A stretch of 64,000 nt of DNA from Neofusicoccum parvum. Lineage: Eukaryota > Ascomycota > Dothideomycetes > Botryosphaeriales > Botryosphaeriaceae. Below the pieces are notes generated by a model, which was given only the letters and a program-made list of their open reading frames with translations, was not told the origin of the DNA and searched no databases. The first letter of the stretch is position 1, and every line of letters starts with the position of its first letter. The stretch covers positions 992,001 to 1,056,000 of the forward strand of contig CP087217.1 in assembly GCA_020912385.1 (NCBI GenBank), in the 5' to 3' direction. A program made the translations under genes and the position numbers. Positions 42,333-53,599 of this stretch are shown in pieces.

Positions 42333-43971
42333 ATGTCTGAGCCCATCCGCAATAAGCGCGCCGACCAGGCCATCGCGCCGTACGTCGTCCTGATTCCCTT
42401 CACCACCACCCGCTCCCGCCATGTCTCTCAGTGCCGCTAACCACGAGGCGCCTTCCAGTACGCCGCAAAACACCCCGGCCAACGCCGCCCCCATCTCTTC
42501 GCGCGCCCAGCAGCCTGGCGTCGCGAGTATCAAGGAAGGTGAGCAAGCCCCCACGCCCTCCGCTGTTGCATTGTCGTCGCCGCCGTGCCGAGGACGTGGA
42601 GTCGCCGCATCGCCGCCGCTTGCCGCTGCCTGGCTGCCACCTCTGGTGGCCAGGAATGTCCCGTGTGCCCACGCACTCCATACGCCGACGGCCCTGCAGC
42701 CGCATCGCGCACCGTCCACGGCACTGCCAGCACCGCAACCCCACCGCTTTGAGACTGCGCCGAGACTAATACCCCGCCAGAGGACTTCGACCGCGCGGCG
42801 GCCGCGTCCATCTTCGCCCAGAACCCCCAGCTTGTGTCGATGATCCAGGGCAAGCTCGGCTCGCTCGTCGGCCGTTCGTCCGGCTACATTGAGAGCCTTC
42901 CCGCAGATGTCCGTAAGCGTGTCGCCGGCCTGAAGGGCGTCCAGAAGGAGCACTCCAAGCTCGAGGCGGAGTTCCAGGAGGAGGTCCTGCAGCTGGAGAA
43001 GAAGTACTTCGCCAAGTTCACTCCGCTGTACCAGAAGCGTGCCAAGATTGTCAATGGCCAGCAGGAGCCTACCGAGGAGGAGATCAAGGCCGGCGAGGTC
43101 GAAGATGAGGAGAACGAGGATGCCGAGAAGCCCGCCGAGGAGAAGCCCGCCGAGCCGTCAGAGCCGGTCAACGGTATCCCCGAGTTCTGGCTGTCTGCCA
43201 TGAAGAACCAGGTTTCGCTGGCTGAGATGATAACCGACCGCGACGAGGCCGCGCTGAAGTCGCTGACCGACATCCGCATGGAGTACCTCGACAAGCCCGG
43301 TTTCCGCCTCATCTTCGAGTTCGCGGAGAACGAGTTCTTCACCAACAAGACCATCACCAAGACCTACTACTACCAGGAGGAGAACGGCTACGAGGGTGAC
43401 TTCATCTACGACCACGCGGAGGGTGACAAGATCGAGTGGCTGCCTGGCAAGGACCTGACCGTCCGCGTCGAGAGCAAGAAGCAGCGAAACAAGAGTGAGA
43501 TACACTATAGCTAATACTGTAGCCTGGTGCTAACCATTGAACAGACACCAAGCAGACCCGTGTTGTTAAGAAGACCGTGCCGACCGAGTCTTTCTTCAAC
43601 TTCTTCTCGCCACCCAAGGCCCCCACCGACGATGATGACGACATCTCCTCAGACATCGAGGAGCGTCTCGAGCTCGACTACCAGCTCGGCGAGGACATCA
43701 AGGAGAAGCTCATCCCCCGTGCCATCGACTGGTTTACCGGCGAGGCCCTCCAGTTCGAGCAGCTCGACGACTACGACGAAGGCGAGTTCGAGGATGAGGA
43801 CGATGAGGAGGAGGATGACCTCAGTGATGACCGGGACGAGGAGGACGACTCGGACGAGGAGGTATGTTGCACACGCCAAGATGCCGAGTCTCAACAAAAA
43901 TGATAATAACAAGTTCGCAGGGCGATGGCTCGAAGCCGAAGCAGGAGGCCGCCGAGTGCAAGCAGAGTTAA
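42333..43971 (+). CDS. NAP1: Nucleosome assembly protein 1 (histone chaperone)
   Basis: NAP1 binds H2A-H2B, shuttles histones and assists nucleosome assembly. Exons 42333..42379, 42459..42538, 42781..43494, 43545..43861 and 43921..43971 give 402 aa. The N-terminus [16 protein letters not shown] is short and polar. The long helix [47 protein letters not shown] and [15 protein letters not shown] are NAP-domain signatures. [14 protein letters not shown] is followed by an acidic C-terminal tail with long Asp/Glu runs that contacts histones. The 242-nt second intron (42539..42780) is longer than most here. All phases agree. Confidence 0.95.
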
Positions 43972-44769
43972 TGGCTAGGCGCTCGCGATCAGCTCTCCAG
44001 ATCATCGCGCCGCCTCGGTCATCTTCTCTTGTCCCCATCCATGGCTCCTATGAGCCGCATTATCGGCATCAGATGTAGACGGCATATCCCCCCCTTCGAC
44101 GATCCTCCCCTCCCCATTGGTTCATTCCCTGGCAACAGACATTTTCACGCGGCACCACGATAATCCCCATTACCTTCCTTGGTACAGCTCGGGGCATCGT
44201 GGAAGCCTGTAGGCTATTCGGGTTGCAGTTTTCCCTTCGTGCTTTAACGACTCATTTTCGGCTAGATAAGTAGGCTGAGATTGCTCATGCACCATTCAGG
44301 AGGACCGGGCGCTTTGCGGCAATGGGTGTCTTTTCTAGTTTTCCCCTTTTTCATGTTGATGCTTGCAGACGGCGGCAGCGGAGGAGGCACAGGCTGGTTT
44401 CTAATCTCTCGGGCGGAGCGTAGAGGGTCATCACATCACAGAAAAAGTCGTCGTAGCTTGTTAGAGACAACGGAAAGTCGTCGTCCCTTCCTCACCAGAT
44501 GCAGGCTCAACCGGTCTACTGAAATTTATTAATGCGTTATGTCCATGTGGCACGGAGAGATGGCTCGAGCGACGAGGGGGTGCGCCGGCGGCACCAGGTA
44601 CGTGTATGCATCCGGCGGAAGCAGCAGCAGAGACGCAAGAGAAGTCCGGCTCCGGGCGGCAATGTATCTATGTACCTAGCTTGCTAGTCGTGCGCCACTT
44701 AACCGCCCGGAAGAATATGTCAGCGTCAGCAGTTAGAGTGCAGCACAGGCGCCGAAGATGCCGAGAAGG

Positions 44770-44800
<31 letters not shown>

Positions 44801-44989
44801 TGTGGGACGGTGGACGGGGCGCAGGCCGGCGGTCCAGTCATTCTCCGCCCCCGTACCCGTGCCCCTCGCTGCTCTGAAACTTTTTTGCCGGCCTTGACTC
44901 AATCGCGGGGCGTCATCGGACCTCCGAGCCCTCACAACTCTTTAACACCCTCCCTCCACCCGCACTTCTCCTCCACACACTCTGCCACC
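43972..44989. other. Intergenic with a hexanucleotide repeat, SER3 promoter
   Basis: The left part is the NAP1 3' flank. The right part has the hexanucleotide repeat at 44771..44800 and then a C-rich leader upstream of the dehydrogenase start. Small ORFs are not convincing. Confidence 0.5.
44771..44800 (+). repeat. Hexanucleotide tandem repeat (GGCGAC)5
   Basis: Five perfect GGCGAC units lie about 190 bp upstream of the phosphoglycerate dehydrogenase start. The repeat may be length-polymorphic and sits where promoter elements are expected. Confidence 0.9.
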
Positions 44990-46717
44990 ATGACGCCTGC
45001 TGTAGACATTGCCGGCCGCTCCGCCAACGGTGACGCCCTCGCGCGCTCCGTCTCCAACACGCTCAACCTCTCGACCAGTCCCTCCGCTGCATTCCACTCG
45101 CCGCCCTCCAGCTACGGCGCCGCCGCGAGAGACCAGGCCAATGCGGCACGCGCAAAGCACCTGAAGCCCTTCGCGACCCAGGACATCAAGGTGCTCCTCC
45201 TGGAGAACGTGAACCAGACTGGACGGGAGATTCTGCAGGGCCAGGGCTACCAGGTCGAGTACCAGAAGAGCTCGCTGCCTGAGGATCAGCTCATTGAGAA
45301 GATCCGGTAAGCTGCATCCCTCTGCACACGCCAGAAGAGGTGCTCGCGCAGCAATGCAATGAGCCCGGTGGCTCTGCGCATGCTTGCCGTTTGCCCGGCA
45401 TCGGACAAAGTCGTTTTCAGTCATGCGCGCTGGGTTGCGACTGCGGAAACTGTGGGAACATCAGGAGACTTCATAGTTCTGACACATCGCAGGGACGTGC
45501 ACGTCATTGGCATCCGCTCCAAGACCAAGCTCAGCGAGAAGGTGCTCAAGGAGGCCAAGAACCTCATTGTCATCGGCTGCTTCTGCATTGGCACCAACCA
45601 GGTCGACCTCGAGTATGCCGCCAACCACGGTATCGCCGTCTTCAACTCGCCCTTCAGCAACTCGCGCAGTGTCGCCGAGCTGATCATCTCCGAGATCATT
45701 GCCCTTGCCAGGCAGCTCGGCGACCGCTCTATGGAGCTGCACAATGGTGTTTGGAACAAGGTTTCGGCTGGCTGCTGGGAGATCAGAGGAAAGACTCTCG
45801 GTATTGTTGGCTACGGCCACATCGGTAGCCAGCTGTCGGTCATGGCTGAAGCCATGGGCATGTCTGTCATTTACTACGACGTGGTGAACCTGATGGTAAG
45901 TGACTCATTCTTGAGGATCCACAACGGACAATGCACACCGATTAACGCAGCGCACAGGCTATGAGCACTGCCCGCCAGGTCGGCTCTCTGGATGAGCTCC
46001 TCGCCGGCGCTGACTTTGTGACTCTGCACGTCCCCGAGTCGCCTGAGACCAAGAATTTGATTGGTGCCGACCAGCTTGCGAAGATGCGCAAGGGCGGCTA
46101 CCTCCTCAACGCTAGCCGTGGCAGCGTTGTCGACATCCCCGCTCTGATTGACGCCATGCGCAGCGGCCACCTCGCCGGCGCGGCAATTGATGTGTATCCC
46201 AATGAGCCCGCTGGCAACGGCCCTTACTTCAACCAGGATCTGAACGCCTGGGCCGAGCAGCTCCGTACGCTGAAGAACATCATCCTCACCCCGCACATTG
46301 GTGGCAGCACTGAAGAGGCCCAGAGCGCCATTGGTATCGAGGTTGCCAGCGCGCTCGTCAAGTTCGTCAACGAGGGTGCTACCCTTCAATCTGTCAACAT
46401 GCCCGAGCTTGCTCTGCGCTCCCTCACCACTGACGAGCCCAACCACGTTCGTGCTTGCTTCATCCACAAGAACGTCCCTGGTGTGCTGCGTCGCGTGAAC
46501 GACATTCTCGGTGACCACAACATCGACAAGCAGTCGGTCGATGCTAAGGGCGAGGTAAGAAACTCCGCTTGTCCATTCGCGTACTTGGTTAACACCTGCT
46601 CTATAGGTCGCCTACCTGCTTGCAGACATCAGCGATGTCAATGAGGACGAGATCAAGGCTCTCTACAATGAGCTCGAGGACCTGTCCTCGAACATCAGGA
46701 CCCGCGTCCTGTACTAG
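44990..46717 (+). CDS. SER3: D-3-phosphoglycerate dehydrogenase (serine biosynthesis)
   Basis: This enzyme oxidises 3-phosphoglycerate to 3-phosphohydroxypyruvate with NAD, the first step of serine synthesis (yeast Ser3/Ser33). Exons 44990..45306, 45493..45895, 45958..46554 and 46607..46717 give 475 aa. After a variable N-terminus come KVLLLENVNQTG, VIGCFCIGTNQVDLEYA, the NAD motif GIVGYGHIGSQLSVMAEAMG, catalytic Arg in LLNASRGSVVD, Glu in VYPNEPAGN and His in ILTPHIGGSTEEAQ. The C-terminal ACT domain (VPGVLRRVNDILGDHNI, VAYLLADIS) is the serine-feedback site. The length fits the yeast proteins. The first intron is 186 nt. Confidence 0.95.
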
Positions 46718-47359
46718 ACGTAGTCTTTTTCTTCTTCTTCTAAGGCACCGCCTCTTTAAACAGGGATTGGTGCACTCGGGTCTAGCATTCAACATGGCGT
46801 TCTTCCATTTGGGGTAGAACAAAAAGAGGGATTTGCATAGGAGGGCGTTTAACAATACAAAAACGAAGAAAAAAGGATAGGATAAAACGCGCAACGAAAA
46901 GCGCAAATCTGGGCCAACGGCTGGCATCTCTGTATTGGATCTGGCTTGGATGCAAACAGAAACCCTCGAAAACTCATACTCACATATCCCATGCTTTATG
47001 CGTTCCTCAGCTATAGTCCCAATGAAGTAATGTTCCGCTATTGAAGGTGCCCTGCAGAGGCACAACTTCTGCAAGGTGAAGAATGCCTCGTGTGAGGCAG
47101 GAGCGAGTAGTCCAGGCCGTCATTATCATGCATGCTGCTGTGGAAGACGGAGCGTGCCATGGTGCGAGCGGATGGTCGGTGATTGGCTGTGGCGCACGTG
47201 ACTGTGGCTGGAGCGAGCCGGGCGCGCCCACACCAGAAACATCGGGCGGGCGAAACGCACACTCGCGATGTGACGAGCGACGACGACAACCTCCCCACAA
47301 ACCCCTCGACAGCCACGGCCCTTCTCCCTCGACGCTCGAATCCCGCACATCCAGACACA
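46718..47359. other. Intergenic, RPL33 promoter and SER3 3' flank
   Basis: The left half is A-rich 3' flank. The right half carries the RPL33 promoter and leader. No gene is supported. Confidence 0.45.
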
Positions 47360-48662
47360 ATGCCTTCCGAGTCCGGTAACCGCCGTACGTCTTTTCCCAC
47401 GCCCCAAAGAGAGAGAAGGAGAGGGAGAAGATGCCGCTGCAGCGACCTGGTGACGCACCGTCAGGCAAAAAATTGCTCGCCTCACCCGCAACGGTGCGCG
47501 GGCGGCGAGATGGACGCTGCAGCGGCGTAGAGGGCCTATTTTTGAATTTTTGAGCTGACTTTGAGTGTTTGTGCGTAGTGTACGTTAAGTAAGTCACCAC
47601 CACCAATTTCGTTCATTTTGCGATTTTCGACGCACACAACGCGCGAGCCCCGACGACGTACCAAAACGACGATGGAATCCGCACAGCAATCGTTCACGAC
47701 GCCGAGCATTCACGATGGTCAAGACGATGGGAGAGGTGTTTGAATTGACACTGGCTGCATCACTCACGGCTGGGCTGGTCAGACCCGGGCCATTCAGGCA
47801 CGCGGCCAGCCGTCTTTCTGGTCGGTTAGCTGTGATGGGTTCTTAGCGGATGAGTGTGATGGATTGCGAGTCTGCGCGGCTGCAGAGCTCTCGCTTCGCT
47901 TCTGCGTCGGCGGCTGTCGCGAGGCCTGTCCGTCCATCCACGACACGCACCTCATGGACAACTACACTCGCCTGGACGTTCCTCTTATACCTGCAACGAT
48001 TGTTCGCGGTTGAGCTGGAACTGCAGTCGCCACCAAAACCTCTTACAACCGACCTCCGGCCTACGGATTGATACGCCATCCGGACTCGCGTTTTCTGCCT
48101 CGTGCTGTGCTTTACTGCTACTCTTTGGGAGCCAATGCTAAGACTACTTTTTCCAACAGGGGCCGCCACCTTAGCTACCAGCGTGGCAAGCGCGTCACCA
48201 ACCCCAACACCAGCCTGATCAAGATCGGTAAGGACGCTCAAGCTCGCATCTACCCCTCTCAACCGCCAGAAGATGCTCTGTTGGGGAGACACGAATAGAA
48301 AATGATGAGAAAAGAAGAGAGGCTGACAGTCTTGGTGTGCTTTTCACAGAGGGCGTCGAGAACTCCCAGGATGCCACCTTCTACAACGGCAAGCGTGTGG
48401 CTTTCGTCTACCGCGCCAAGAAGGAGGTCCGCGGCTCCAAGATCCGCGTCATCTGGGGCAAGGTGACCCGGTAAGTCATCCTAACATCCCGAACGCTCGA
48501 TGAGTCTTGTTCGGGAGAAGTATATCAGGACATAGACGCTGATAATACATCTGCAGTCCTCACGGCAACTCCGGCGTCGTCCGCGCCCAGTTCAGGAACA
48601 ACCTCCCTCCCCAGTCCTTCGGCGCTTCCGTCCGCATCATGCTCTACCCCTCCTCGATATAA
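47360..48662 (+). CDS. RPL33: 60S ribosomal protein L33 (eL33), with a 10-nt microexon
   Basis: Exons 47360..47384, 47579..47588, 48160..48227, 48350..48470 and 48557..48662 give 109 aa, matching the yeast Rpl33 length of about 107. The peptide reads [28 protein letters not shown] and later [18 protein letters not shown] and [16 protein letters not shown], all near-invariant in eL33. The second exon is only 10 nt (TG TAC GTT AA) and supplies the conserved LYVK. It has a TAG acceptor after a CTGAC branch and a GTAAGT donor. The following intron is 571 nt, the longest in the window, and could carry a regulatory element or snoRNA; I saw no clear C/D boxes. The exon junctions are secure because the protein is so conserved. 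Confidence 0.95.
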
Positions 48663-49697
48663 GCGATCTTTTTTCCGTCCTTAGCTCCCCACCCCACGGC
48701 AATGATATCCGACTCTGCTTCTTTCGGTTCCTTCAACAGAAGGTTCTTTGTTTTTTCTGAGCGGCATAACAACTGAAAGGGGCAGAGGAGGAAAGGGAGA
48801 AAAGAGTGCGTGAGTGAGTCAAACCGGGCTGGCGCAAAATTTCAAAATGTGTGGGAAATGGGGTTTAAATACTCATAGAGCAAAGTTCGGAATCACTTTC
48901 TTTCTACAAGGGACCAGGTTGAAAGAAAGACTGAATCCAAACGAGAGAAAAATGGGCTTTTTTTCAAACGGACGAAAGACAAAAGACCCTTTCTATGATG
49001 AATTCGTGACGGTGAAACCGAAATGTCCGCTCTTTCAAAGCTCTGCACTCGCATTTCTGGACTAAGGCCTCCGAACTCTAGAGTTGATTCTTTACTCTAT
49101 TCATACGCTATGCTACTGTGCCTTTTGTTACGGAACTCTGGCCCTAAAGGCGCCATGCTATGTTTCCGTTCTCTATGACCTTCCACGCAAGTCAAACCCC
49201 CACCCCTAGTCATCCGGAACAGCATACGCAGTAGAAAGAAAACTCCAACCAGAAATACCGCAAAGCCAACCCTAGGAACTCTAGCAATGGTGATGCTAGG
49301 AAGCACCAACATTATATTCCCCCAACGCCCATCTGTGAAAAGAAAAGCCGAGCGCAACGGTTAAAGAAACCTTCCCATCAACCACAAGAGAAAAGCGCCT
49401 GCAGGAATACCCAAAACGCCATTTGCTCAAGAAAATTGACTGTGCAATAAGTGTGGTGAAGACTCTGCCTCCAGTCACAGGGACCACGACCTTCATGGTC
49501 GAGAAATTGCCGTTCTCGTCGTCTCAAATTTGTGTCAGAACGTCCGGAATGGCCATCTTGGTCGTCTTCGCTGCGGTGGCCATGAAAGTCTTTGGGTCTG
49601 TCGCATCTTTTTCCCCCCAAACACCTCCATTTTCCTATCATCGTGCACTCATTCCTATCCTCTCATCCATCTTTTTTCTCCCTTACAAGCCCAACGG
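48663..49697. other. Intergenic between convergent genes
   Basis: Contains the 3' flanks of RPL33 (+) and the unrecognised coding region (-). Short ORFs (48814..49065 + and 49097..49357 -) are unremarkable. Confidence 0.45.
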
Positions 49698-51117
49698 CTA
49701 CCACTCCGCTCCCATCTTCGCCCTCCACCCCCTACTCACGTTGTTCCCGCCTGTACCGTAGAAGACGGGCGTCTGCTCTCCAGTCTCGGCCGAGCGCTCG
49801 TAGAAAAAGTCGCGGAGCTCGTGTATGGGCGTAGGTGGCCTGTTGTTCGCCGTGCCGAAGCGGCCGAGGTGGGGGTTTGCAGCATCAGTGGTCGTCGAGG
49901 AAGAGAAGAAGTCGATGGAGCCGAGATTGAGGACGGGCGGGGCGGGAGGGGATTTGGGAGGACTATAAGGGGTGTTGATGGAGTTGTGGATGAGGAGGTT
50001 GGGTAGGGCGACGCGACTAATGTGGCGGTTGTGGGTACTCGTTCGGTGTAGGCCATTGGGGAGGGACGTGTGTTGCTGGTGGAGTGGGAACTCTTCCTGG
50101 TGCTGTTCGTGTTGCTGGTTGATTGGAGAAATTAGGTGGCCGTGGCTGCAGATAGTCGTTTCAGTGACCGCGGCGGCGGCGCACGAGGGTGGAGTTGTCG
50201 AGAAGGGGTTCGTGAAGCTAGGTGTCTGCTCAATCATTCCAATGCCCGAGTCGCGCCTGTTGTGGAACTTTTCGACGGGATCCTGGTGGGCGGAGAAGGG
50301 TGCTATTGCAGACTCTTGGAGAGATGATTGGGGTGTGATATCATCGTAATCTCTCTGCTGTACATGATGATGATGATGATGCGGGAATCCGGAAGTGCAG
50401 CTATTCTGGAGTGAGGTCCGAGAAGCATTTCCGTTAGGTACCCTAAAGGGCCGCTTTGACTGCCGTTGTCGCTGGAAAGGCTGTAGGACAGGCTGCTGGA
50501 ATTCTGGAGACATGGACGACGTTGAATAGCAGGCCGCTGATAGAGCAGATGACGATTCCGATGAGGAATGAGGCCACGAGGGACCACATCTCCTGAATGT
50601 GTGATGGTGAAAGCCTCGTCGAAGTGTCGAGCCGCATGCATAGTGAATTGGTACGGCTGGCTCGACGGACTTCTCGAAAAAGACGTCTTCAGGTAGCGGC
50701 TGCTGCAACAATAGATCACCGTCTTGCTCAAGCTTGAAACCATTCAGAGCTGCATTCACACGGTCTCTTGCCTCTTGACCAAAACCTTCGCCATTGATCG
50801 ATTTTGTCTTCTTATCAAAGAGGCCCATCCAGTGCATATAAGATTTGTCGTCCAGTGGAGGAACACCACCCAGCAAACCGGTATCGGTGTCTATTTCAAC
50901 ATTTTCGTGGTCGAAGCGGTGAGGGTCTCCGATATCAGCATACTGGTAGGGATGACAAGCAAATCGCGCATCATCGGTGCTGAAAAGACCGCTGTAGTGC
51001 CACCATGGAAACACCAGAGGAAAATGTTCTTCAGGAATGATGTCGTAGTCGAGTGAGGGGATGTGGAAGAAGGCGTAAACGTATGCATGTTCGGCGAAAT
51101 GCTCGAGAACCTGATTG
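49698..51117 (-). CDS. Unrecognised coding region, possible single-pass membrane protein, start not found
   Basis: A frame of about 473 codons opens at a CAG acceptor (51117: VLEHFAEHAYVYAFFHIP) and has no ATG near its 5' end. The first 150 residues look folded (PEEHFPLVFPWWHYSGLF, DTGLLGGVPPLDDKSYMHW). The remainder is His/Gln/Ser/Pro-rich with a His6 run. An alternative splice 50654..50593 would shift frame into EMWSLVASFLIGIVICSISG, a convincing transmembrane helix, but a further intron would then be needed to rejoin the long frame. Its first exon is missing: the only space upstream is 120 bp before the C78 protease stop. It could be spliced to that gene, be a separate gene with an unseen start, or be broken. 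I do not recognise the family. Confidence 0.5.
50365..50382 (+). repeat. Trinucleotide repeat (ATG)6, encoding six histidines on the minus strand
   Basis: Six perfect ATG units read as CAT on the minus strand and encode a His6 run in the unrecognised coding region. Likely length-variable. Confidence 0.85.
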
Positions 51118-51237
51118 GAGCAAACATTTAGCTTTCACTTTTGTCTTTCCTTGCGAGTATCTTAGGAGCGGAAGGAAATAGTAATTAATGTGAGAAGGTT
51201 GAGCTTGAGGTATCAGGCGCAGGAATGGGACGGATGC

Positions 51238-52879
51238 TCATACGTCCCACACCGGAAAGAGCGGCGGGTGTGCTGTCAGCGAGATCAACTCATAATCTCT
51301 ATGCCTTCTCAGCTGCCTGTCGCCCCTCCGATACGCCTGAAGTACCTCTGGTCGAGGGGTCCTCAGATCCCTTCGACCCAGGATCTTGTGCATGCCAGGC
51401 GAGGTGTGGAACATCGGGTCGAACACCAGCAGGCTGCGCTTGCCATCCTTGTGACGCTCAAACCCAACTATCGTGATGGAATGGCCAGGCTGTTGTAGGT
51501 ATATGGGAGGCAGATGCGTCTTGACGATCTTGGGATGCCTTTCACGCTGCTCTCGCGTGGTTCCCTCTCGGAAGTAAGACTCCACGTAGTCCAAAAGCTG
51601 CTCGTGAGCTTGGCTGACCCCAGGACGGTCGCTGAAGAGTTGGAGACCATGGTCGATCCGCAAGCTGCGAAGTAAAGCTTGAACCTGCCTGACGTCAGCT
51701 GACTTGAAATTGGAAAAGGAACACATTTTTCTACCTCAGGTGTGCCAATGTACTTTCTGGTTCCCCTGATGCCACCGGTCTGAACACGACTGATCTCATT
51801 GATTCCCATGTCCCAGGCCTGCTCGATGAGATCCTGCAAGATGAGAATGCCGGGTGTACGAGGAGGGAACTGATTATGGCCTTGGGCTTTGGCGCCCTGG
51901 ATATACGAAACTAGCATTTGGATATTTCGGTAGCCACAAAAGCCCCCTTCATTGGGCCTTTTGAAGATATGGATGGTGCTGGGATGGCAGAAATATGCTT
52001 GACCAACACCCCTGTCAATAGCACATAGCTGGGTAAGAACGGGAAGGATCCCGGGCGTCTCATTGTCGACAGTGTCGTGCTTGATCAGCCGGCCATCACG
52101 GCTAATGCGGTTGATAGTTGTGACCTTTGGGCCGGCTTCGATCTGCTTGTAGAGCCATCTCGGCATCTTGTCTTCGAAAGCGTACGGGCCAAGCTCTCCT
52201 TTCTGCAGCACCAAGTCAGCGTTGCGTTTTCTACACGGAGAGGGTCTGGGGCAGCCCATACACCCAGACGAGCACTGCCAGGCTCCTTCGATTTGGTCAG
52301 CTTCTTGCCGCCGGAAGAAGGAGTCAAAATGTCTAGGATGCTTCGAGAAAGCGTCGTCTTCTCCGAATCAGAGCGTGGCCTGGTGGTGGTCTTGGCATGG
52401 CCGTTCGCGTGATGTTGACTGCTGTTGCGGTGGTGACGGGGCTCCTCGGAGAAGCCGTGGTCTGCGGGGCCAAATGAATGCTCCGAAGCAATGGACGGCG
52501 CAGTCTGGCGCATCTTGGCCCGCTGAGATGCAGTAGATGTGGATGCTGAGTTAGCGGCTGCTTGCGACTCCAGTCTCTCGGCGAGGTGCAGGTCGAGGTG
52601 CTCGTTGAGGTCCTGGAGCGGTATCTGCTCGCCGCAGTCCGGCTCCGGACAGAGCACCCAAGCGTCGTCGCCGCCATCTTCGGAAGGTGCATTGCGGGGG
52701 TTGGACGGAGAGGTCGGGTGAGAACGCCCGGGAGGTGACGGGGCGAACGCAGGCGCGTCCGGCCCTTCCTTGACCACAAAGGGCGAGTCGTCGGTGTGGC
52801 GCTCCTCGATGTGCAGGATGATCATATACGATTCCCTGCTGGTGTAGCCGCAGAAGGGGCACTCCAGGATGCTGGCCAT
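51238..52879 (-). CDS. C78 family ubiquitin peptidase (ZUFSP/ZUP1, Mug105 type)
   Basis: These are cysteine proteases acting on Lys63-linked ubiquitin chains in DNA-damage responses (human ZUP1; S. pombe Mug105). Exons 52879..52262, 52202..51735 and 51684..51238 give 510 aa. Two zinc-finger-like units lie at the N-terminus: ILECPFCGYTS...HIEERH and WVLCPEPDCGEQ...HLDLHLAER. A Ser-rich linker follows. The peptidase domain starts at about residue 206 (GKGELGPYAFEDKMP) and carries the catalytic Cys in EGGFCGYRNIQML, His in PGHSITIVGFE and Asp in LLVFDPMFH, in the order expected. Splice joins SARLG|KGELGPYA and IGTPE|VQALLRSLR are phase 0. The stop codon lies inside a possible GTATGA donor that could splice in phase to the next coding region. 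Confidence 0.9.
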
Positions 52880-53599
52880 GGCTGCGCTTGGGTTCCGCAG
52901 AGGCCAGAAGAAGGCGGAGCGGACGAGAGGTGAGACGCAGAGGAAACGGGCTGGCGGCGGCGGATAAGCTTAGTGGGAGGACACGCGTGTCGTCTGCATA
53001 GTGAGACAGTCACCTGGGGTTTATGTCATGCATCACGGAGTGCCGGCGACGCGGCTGAGAGCTTGGGTGTGGCGGCGGCCGGCCCAGAGTGTCCGGGCTG
53101 CGTTGGCCGGGGTGCACACGGGCGGCTGCCCTGCTGGCGCGCTGTTGGCCGCTCGGAAGAGCGGCGTTTTAGGCAAGTACACGGACCAGTGGCAGCCGTC
53201 AATCAGAAAATAAGATAAATCTACATCCGCTGTTCTTCATGGACGCATGGCAGACGTTACTCGCAACACACCGCCCGTCTCCTCTACCAGCCATCGCCCG
53301 TTGCCCGCCTCCTCCCCGCCCGTTCGTTGGCATGCTGCCACGCGAGATAAGTGCCCACCTGAACGCCGCTTCCCGCGTCAACGCCGACCAGCACTCTGCA
53401 AATACTACAACAGCGCTCCCAGATGCCATACATGCGCAGATGCCTCCTCCGCAATACCCGTCCCCGTAGAAGAAGATTCAAAAATTACGTGGGAGCTATA
53501 GTATCCAAATCCCCTGCCTCGTCAGTCCGTCGTGAACCGTCGTTTGGTCGTTTGGCATGTCGTGCAACCCTGGAATCTGCAACCCTGGCGAGGACCCGC
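52880..53599. other. Intergenic, C78 protease promoter and myosin 3' flank
   Basis: GC-rich on the left (promoter of the protease gene starting at 52879), then the 3' flank of myosin V. No gene is supported. Confidence 0.45.

Noticed and set aside
44606..44989. Upstream in-frame extension of the phosphoglycerate dehydrogenase
   Set aside because: The frame is open but Arg/repeat-rich and covers the GGCGAC repeat; the ATG at 44990 follows a normal C-rich leader and fits the family length.
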